64,000 nucleotides of DNA, from contig VFIW01000017.1 of NCBI GenBank assembly GCA_006386115.1, forward strand, positions 396,499 to 460,498. Reading direction: 5' to 3'. The notes beneath the pieces are model-generated. The model saw only the letters and a list, made by a program, of their open reading frames with translations. It was not told the DNA's origin and made no database searches. The stretch comes from Globisporangium splendens (taxonomy: Eukaryota; Oomycota; Peronosporomycetes; Pythiales; Pythiaceae). This document shows positions 58,400 through 64,000 of this stretch, piece after piece. Position numbers and translations under genes: made by a program. Within the stretch, counting starts at the first letter, position 1. Each line of letters starts with the position of its first letter.

Positions 58400-59198
58400 C
58401 TGCCGATCCTCATGGTTGACTTGGTTAATGTATGCTTCGAAACGTTATCTCCAAGAAAAGGAAAGATCCCTTCGCGACCCCAACCGTCGAGACAACTGCG
58501 CCGTGATTGAAGGAAACTTTTGTTTTCCATACTTTTCATTGGCTATAAAATGGGTACTGAGCGCTCTGATTGGATACGAAGAGGAACGTTGAAGTGTGTA
58601 GGGGTGTGTAGGGGTGCTTTCTTTCCAAAAATGCCTCGCTCATCAGGAAGCGTCATTTTTGAGGCAAAAAGGCACGAGTGTGAGGAAAGTGGGTGGCAAA
58701 AAAAGCCCACAAGATATGCTGCAAAGGTGTAAATGGCAGAGCCCCAATATGGAGTGATAAGACCCTCTTTGTGCACAATCTCTTGGTACTAATAATACAA
58801 AGCTTGTCGGATTCGGCGTATATTTTGAACTACCACCAAATTTTCAAGAGCGACCCAATGTATGGTTACAACTGCAATAAACAAAAGTCTCTGTCGCATG
58901 TCATTGGTTGAAAAGTCTCCATCTGTCTATTACAGTTATTTAACTCTATATGGCTACTATTTCTGAGATCTTCACATTTGTACGGGGTCGAAACCGCAAT
59001 GTCCCACATTTCCTTTTCAAATCCGTCCGGTTTGAGGGGTGCGGCGCGCCGCGTGCGGGACGACCACTTTTACGCCACAGCGCGGGTGCAAATTGCACAA
59101 TTCGCTCCCTTCGCGGGCTCCTCAAGCGCGGGAGTTTTCAAACAGCCGCAGTGCGCACGAGTCTGTGAGTCAGTCAATTTACTGCAGACGCACGCAAA
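58400..59198. other. Divergent promoter region between MYB and MULE-derived gene
   Basis: No gene is seen. A plus-strand ATTGG followed at once by CTATAAAA (58540-58552), a second ATTGG at 58570, and a tandem tgtaggggtg repeat near 58597-58617 are visible. They may belong to the promoter of a non-coding or unrecognised transcript. Confidence 0.45.
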
Positions 59199-59615
59199 AT
59201 GGTGACGTCGCCGGCATCCAAGAGCGCGGCGCCAACGAGCGAGTTGCTGGACGAGCTCTCGAATGCCGACATCGCGCGCCTGGTGAACGAAGCCGCGCAG
59301 GGCAGACTCAAGAGCGCCAAGGCGCTGCGCGACGCGCTCATGCTGCCCGTGACGATCCAGAAAGTGCAGCAGATCCTGAGCAGCGACGAGTTTCATGCCA
59401 AGGTCAAGCTCGCGGCGAAGGCGACGGCCGCCAGTGATGATAATACTGGTACTAGCGCCAGTGCCGCAATTGACGACGACAGTAATAAGTGTTCGACCCG
59501 GTCGTCGTCGCAGAGCACGACAGAGAAGAACGACGAGGAGGATGAAGATGGTGATGGCGACGAGGATGAACCGATGGGCGAGAAGGACATCGACAGCGAC
59601 GACGACAATGACAAT

Positions 59616-59647
<32 letters not shown>

Positions 59648-62012
59648 TATGGAAGAGACCGACGACGACGCCCCAATCACACGAGGGAAGACATCGTCGA
59701 AACGGAAGAGAGCGTCCTCTGCGAATGAGGGGTCATCCGAAGCTGCTGGTGACGACGATGGGGAAGATAGTGCGAGTGAAGGCGATGAAGACGCAACGAC
59801 TACTCCAGGCGGCAGACCCCGGAACGCCAAAGACAATGACAAGAAGCGCCGACCGCGCAGCGCGACCGTCACTAAGGCCGATGGCACGCAGCTAACGATC
59901 TCAGAGGGCCAAGTGTTTAAAGACCGCGCGCTTGTCAAAAGTGTCGTGCGGGAGTTCGCCGCGGCGCAGGGCAAATCCGTTCTCATTCACCGTAAAACCA
60001 ATGGCGGCAACAATTTCATGTACGTCTGCAAAAGCCAAACGCCGTGTGATTTTTACGTCAAAATTCGTCGTACCAACCGCAAGAGCACGGCGGTGCATGT
60101 TATATCGTCGTCCAAGTTTGACCATGGTCCCGAGTGCACGGGCAAACCGCCCAACCCTCGCCGGCAACCCAAGTCACAGACGTCGTTGCTACCCGCGAAG
60201 TCCGCCACAGTCACGATGAAAGACGGTGTCACCTTGACACTGCGAGAACGCCAAGAGTTCGCGACGCGCGAGCAGCTAAAGGATTTCATTCACGATTTCG
60301 CACTTGCGCAGGAAAAACGTGCCCGCGTGGATCGTCTTTCAAGCGGTGGAAACAACATCACGTTTGTGTGTACGAGCCAAACGAAGTGCAACTTCAAAGT
60401 GCGTTCATTGCGTTCAAAGCGAACGGGACGACACTATATCAAGTCGTTTGAAGCGGAGCATGGCGAAGAGTGCACAGGGAAGCCTTCGGTCACGAAACGC
60501 CAAGTGCTCAATCATTTGAAGCGACTCCAGACTGGCCCCACACTTGCGCTCTCAGGTCCAGATGTGCAAGCGATTGTGAAAAGCATGCAAGGAGTCGACG
60601 TGACGTCCCGCGTCGCTGCAGATGCGCGGTACGAATTAGTCGGAAAGGTGTTGAAAGATGCGATGGTCGGAATTCAGAAACTCGAGTCCCTGCTTACGCA
60701 GTTTCAGTCACTGAACCCAACGGCGTCGGTGCAGGTCGAGATTGCTCCGGACAATACGTTTAAGCGAGCGTTCCTGAAACTCCCGTACTCGAATCAAGTA
60801 CAAGCACACGGCGCCCGTGTTCTCGGTTTAAGCACTGTGCAGATGGGTCCAAGCAGTAATTTTCAAGGTATCATGTTCGAACTCGTCGTGAAAGATGGCA
60901 ACAATCACACGTGTGTCATCGCTGTGGCGCTCTGCGACGGGAAAAATCCCGAAAACTACACGTGGTTTTTCAATTGCTGCGCTATGGCAGGAATCTCGCT
61001 GAATGCACCGATGCTGTGCGACCGCAACTCTGCGATCTTGATTGCAGTCGAGTCTCTTCCGATTTCGTTCACCTTGATTCAGTGCACGCAAAGCCTGCTT
61101 GCCAATATCGAGGAAAAAATGCCATTGCCGAGCAACGTCCGTGCGCTTGTGCTGCGTGCGCAAGCAAGTGAAACCGAGAAGGAATTTAAGGCAAGCATTG
61201 CGGCCATTGGCGAAGTGAGCGCTCCTGTCGCAGACTACCTGAAGAATACCGATCCGAATACGTGGGCCAAGTATTGCTTTCTGCAGCGGTATTCACTTTT
61301 CGGCTGCCACAGTGCAGCATTGACACTGCAGACAACGGCAGAAACGGCTAGCTCCAGCACCCCAGTCTCGTCGCCTCGTGACTTGAGTCCGTTTGAGTTT
61401 TTCCAGCACTACATGGAGCGATGCATGAAGTCCGTCTACGAAGGGAAGCGGCAGGCAAAGAACTGGATGAACTCTGGCCGTAACCTGACTGCGTATGCGG
61501 AGAAAGTGCTGAAAGATCACGAATCCGAAGCGATGTCGTGCCACGTGGTGCCAAGTGATGACGAAAAAGGGGTCGCGTACATCTGGGATGTTCGAAGTGC
61601 CACGCCCAAGAAACGCCGTGTGAACCTCAGCATGAATAGCTGCACGTGCTCGTTTTTGGATCAATGTGCGCTTCCGTGCAAGCATCTGGTCGCGGCCGTG
61701 ACTTTTTTCAACGCCGATGGCGCCTCGTGGAATCTTTCCCAGCTGTGCCATCCAATGTACTCGGCGGTGTCGTATTTCGAAGTGTACGGGCAGGTCAACC
61801 CGATTGATATCCCCGTGGAAGAAGAGCTCGTGCGCAATCTCACGATTAAGATCGCACCGGGGGCTATTTCCAATCGATGCTCGCTTTGCCACGAGATCGG
61901 TCACAACAAGCGCCGCTGCAAACTCGCAAGTGGCAATGCACCACCGCCAGCAGCAGCACCCGTTGAGCAGCCTGCTTCATCGACAGCGCCAGTCACGACG
62001 GTACTTTTGTGA
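59199..62012 (+). CDS. MULE-transposase-derived gene with two zinc DNA-binding domains, probably domesticated
   Basis: An intronless 937-residue protein. Order: an N-terminal helical region; a long acidic stretch (about 105-165); two tandem FLYWCH/WRKY-GCM1-like zinc domains (about 225-315 and 335-425; NFMYVCKSQTPCDFYV and NITFVCTSQTKCNFKV, each ending in HG(P/E)EC); a MULE transposase core (KDGNNHTCVIAVALC, WFFNCCAMAGI, LCDRNSAILIAVESLP); a SWIM finger (CTCSFLDQCALPCKHL); and a CCHC knuckle (CSLCHEIGHNKRRC). The first and third presumed catalytic acids are not conserved compared with the neighbour (see findings), and no terminal repeats were seen. This suggests a DNA-binding regulator exapted from a transposase, like plant FAR1/FHY3, rather than an active element. 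The role is inferred. Confidence 0.8.
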
Positions 62013-62201
62013 AACCACAAGACGAATGTGTGAATGACGACAGATTATGGCGCCAGTGGGATGTTCAAACATTTTTTTGCTGCGATTGTGTACCCATGAC
62101 AGGATTTGTACTGAAAAAAATGAAACAAAAATGTATGTGAGCCGCCTCTCCTTGTACCCTTCTGCGCTTTGAGACGATTGTTTATGGTTTTCTCTTCAAA
62201 G
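62013..62201. other. Tail-to-tail spacer of the MULE-derived pair
   Basis: 189 bp separate the two stop codons. AT-rich and without visible inverted repeats; likely contains both polyadenylation signals. Confidence 0.5.
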
Positions 62202-64000
62202 TCAAGCGACTCCTGCACTCGGGCACCGTCTTTTGTTGTGACCATACGCGTGGCAGCGAGAGCATCGGTTCGTCGGCCCCACGGGCACCACTTGCACCGA
62301 CATGTGCCACGCGAGCTCTTCCTCGAGCGGCATGCTCACGGCGTTCGCGTGGCCGTAGACGTCATAGTAGCCGCGCGCCAAGTACATTGGGTGGCACAGC
62401 TTCGAGAGGTCCCACATTCCGCCACTGGCATTAAAGTAGTTCAACGCCGCGACAAGATGCTTGCACGGCAACCCAAACTGATCGGCAAATGGGCAAGAGC
62501 AGGAGTTCGCACTGATGTTCACGCGTCTTCGCTTCGGCACGGGGCTGCGCGTGTCCCACACGTACGCGCTCCCGCTTTCGTCGTCGTTGGGCGTCACGCG
62601 GCACGAAGCCGCTTTGTTCCGATGATCGTCCAGGATGTGCTCGGCGTACCCCGTGAGCAGCTGTCCCGAGCGCGTCCACGCCTTCGCATGGCGCTTGCGC
62701 TCGTAGACCGCCTGCATGCACCGCTCCATGAAGCTCTGGAACAACGCGATCGGACCGCGTTCGCGCGCCGCCGTATCCACTGGTGGGGAGGTCGACTCCA
62801 CCAAGGCAGCGCTCTGGGAGCCGTACAACGGGTACTTGCGCAAGTAGCAGTATTTGGCCCAGATATTGGGATCGATGCGCTTCAAGTAGTCGGCGACCGC
62901 GGGGTTTTTCATGCCAATCGACGAAAGGATGGACTCGAATTCTTCGTACGTGTCCGACGTCTGTGCGCGCTGAACGAGCATCCGCACGTCGTTCGATACT
63001 TGGGGAAGCTGCAGCGCGTGCGCCATCGTCGCGACAAGTTGCTGTGTGCACTGGATCAAGAGACACGATACGGGCAGCGACTCGATCGCGGCCAAAATCG
63101 TAGCAGAGCGATCGCAAAAGATCGGAACGTCCAGCGAGATGCCACTTGAGAGACAGCAGTTGAAGAACCACGCGAAATTGTCCGTCGTGCGTCCACCACG
63201 GCACAACGCGACTGCGAGCGTGTAGCTCTCGTTGTTGCCATCCTTTGCGACAAGCTCCAGGATCGTGCCTTCGAACGGACCACTGTTCGTGTCGATCGCG
63301 GCTGTTTGCGGGTACTTCACGTCCACACACTCCAAGCCCAGGATGCGCGCACTGTGCTGCTGAATCTGGGTCGAGTACGGCAGCATCAAGAAGGCACGTT
63401 GCACCAAATTCTCGTTGTACGCATCGACTTGCATCGCTGACGTTGGGTTCTGGGACTGGAACTGCGAGAGTAGCGCCTGAAGGCGCTGCGTCTCGGTCAT
63501 GACGTCGTCGAGCGCTGTTTTCACCATCACCGACGCCTGCGTCGTCACGCGTGCGTTCGCGGTGCCGCCTTGGATCTTGCTCACGATGTTCTGCGCTTCG
63601 GAGCCCGTGAGCGTCAGCGTCGTGTTGGTCTCGGACGCCACGCGAATCTCCTTCATCACCTGCTTCTTCGTAATTGACACCTTGCCCGTGCACTTGTCAC
63701 CGTGGTCAGTCACCAACGTCGTCACGTAAAACGCGGTCTCGCCTTTCTTCTTGGACCGCAAAATACGCACTTTGAACGTGCACGGCGTCTCGCTTTTGCA
63801 GACAAACACAATGTTGCTGCCGCCACTCACCTCGCGATCGATCACTACGCGTTTTCCCTGCGCCAGCGCGAACTCGCGGATAAACAGCTTGCCCTGCTCT
63901 CGGGTCTCAAACTGCTGGTACTGGTACAGCGTCAACTGCGTGCCGCTTTTCGTCGTCACGGTCGCTTGCTTTGGGTTGCGCACGACCTTCTTGGACGTGA
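62202..64000 (-). CDS. MULE-transposase-derived gene, paralogue, 5' end beyond window
   Basis: An open frame of at least 599 codons that continues past 64000 on its N-terminal side. It has one zinc domain within the window (NIVFVCKSETPCTFKV to DHGDKC), a MULE core (AIDTNSGPFEGTILELVAKD, FCDRSATILAAIESLP, then AKYCYLRKYPLYGSQSAALVES), a SWIM finger (CSCPFADQFGLPCKHL) and a CCHC knuckle (CSRCHAYGHNKRRC). It aligns end to end with the plus-strand neighbour but is clearly diverged. Acidic residues in the three catalytic positions are present (Asp of AIDT, Asp of FCDR, Glu of LVES), so catalysis is not excluded. It lies tail to tail with its paralogue, pointing to an old local inverted duplication. 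Confidence 0.8.
   Translation of the reverse strand, partial: TSKKVVRNPKQATVTTKSGTQLTLYQYQQFETREQGKLFIREFALAQGKRVVIDREVSGGSNIVFVCKSETPCTFKVRILRSKKKGETAFYVTTLVTDHGDKCTGKVSITKKQVMKEIRVASETNTTLTLTGSEAQNIVSKIQGGTANARVTTQASVMVKTALDDVMTETQRLQALLSQFQSQNPTSAMQVDAYNENLVQRAFLMLPYSTQIQQHSARILGLECVDVKYPQTAAIDTNSGPFEGTILELVAKDGNNESYTLAVALCRGGRTTDNFAWFFNCCLSSGISLDVPIFCDRSATILAAIESLPVSCLLIQCTQQLVATMAHALQLPQVSNDVRMLVQRAQTSDTYEEFESILSSIGMKNPAVADYLKRIDPNIWAKYCYLRKYPLYGSQSAALVESTSPPVDTAARERGPIALFQSFMERCMQAVYERKRHAKAWTRSGQLLTGYAEHILDDHRNKAASCRVTPNDDESGSAYVWDTRSPVPKRRRVNISANSCSCPFADQFGLPCKHLVAALNYFNASGGMWDLSKLCHPMYLARGYYDVYGHANAVSMPLEEELAWHMSVQVVPVGPTNRCSRCHAYGHNKRRCPSAGVA

Noticed and set aside
59199..62012. Terminal inverted repeats expected of an intact MULE
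   Set aside because: I looked at both flanks of the plus-strand gene and saw no convincing TIR or target-site duplication by eye.
62169..63149. 326-codon plus-strand ORF
   Set aside because: Antisense shadow of the MULE-derived paralogue.
1..64000. tRNA, rRNA and CRISPR-like arrays
   Set aside because: No cloverleaf with conserved box sequences, no rRNA core sequences and no spaced repeats were recognised.

Overview
The window looks like nuclear DNA of an oomycete (a stramenopile with water-mould-type gene organisation). Genes are compact and densely packed on both strands, introns are short (about 60-110 bp) with GTRNGT-like donors and YAG acceptors, and there are Crypton and gypsy-like debris, a flagellar dynein and glycosyltransferase/TPR proteins of a kind I associate with oomycetes. 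I cannot name the species. The standard genetic code is used: TAA, TAG and TGA all end genes.

Left part (1-9.9 kb): an APC-family amino acid/ethanolamine-type permease. Converging on it is a membrane DUF1769-PH-DUF547 protein whose frame is broken by a perfect 10-bp tandem duplication. Then come an unrecognised multi-exon acidic protein and QCR7 (complex III). The block 9.9-22.2 kb is an axonemal dynein heavy chain pseudogene of near full length, carrying three in-frame nonsense codons, several frameshifts and a deletion that removes one strand of the microtubule-binding stalk.

Middle (23.7-41 kb): an eight-exon DDT/WHIM protein with four PHD fingers (ISWI-type chromatin remodeller partner), then a giant TPR-GT41-TPR-GT4 glycosyltransferase gene on the minus strand. 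Its 5' two thirds are copied as a 2,801-bp, almost identical, gap-free inverted repeat (30939-33739 and 37958-40758). The 4.2-kb spacer is a transposon graveyard: a truncated Crypton tyrosine recombinase, a gypsy-like protease piece and LTR-like repeats. Both glycosyltransferase copies share the same stop codon and frameshift, so decay came before duplication.

Right part (41-58.4 kb), ordinary housekeeping genes: a two-TM PH-domain protein, nuclear cap-binding protein NCBP1, a NASP-type histone chaperone, a longin R-SNARE with Asn instead of the zero-layer Arg, an aldo-keto-reductase-like protein, an FSH1 serine hydrolase, an ER-targeted 2-Cys peroxiredoxin, a COX7C-like subunit and an R2R3 MYB.

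Right end (59.2-64 kb): two tail-to-tail MULE-transposase-derived genes with duplicated or single zinc DNA-binding domains, SWIM and CCHC fingers. One has lost the presumed catalytic residues and looks domesticated; the other retains them and runs off the window. No rRNA, tRNA or CRISPR array was seen. The genes do not form a pathway; the main themes are chromatin/RNA biology, mitochondria and secretion, plus two decaying large genes and transposon-derived material.
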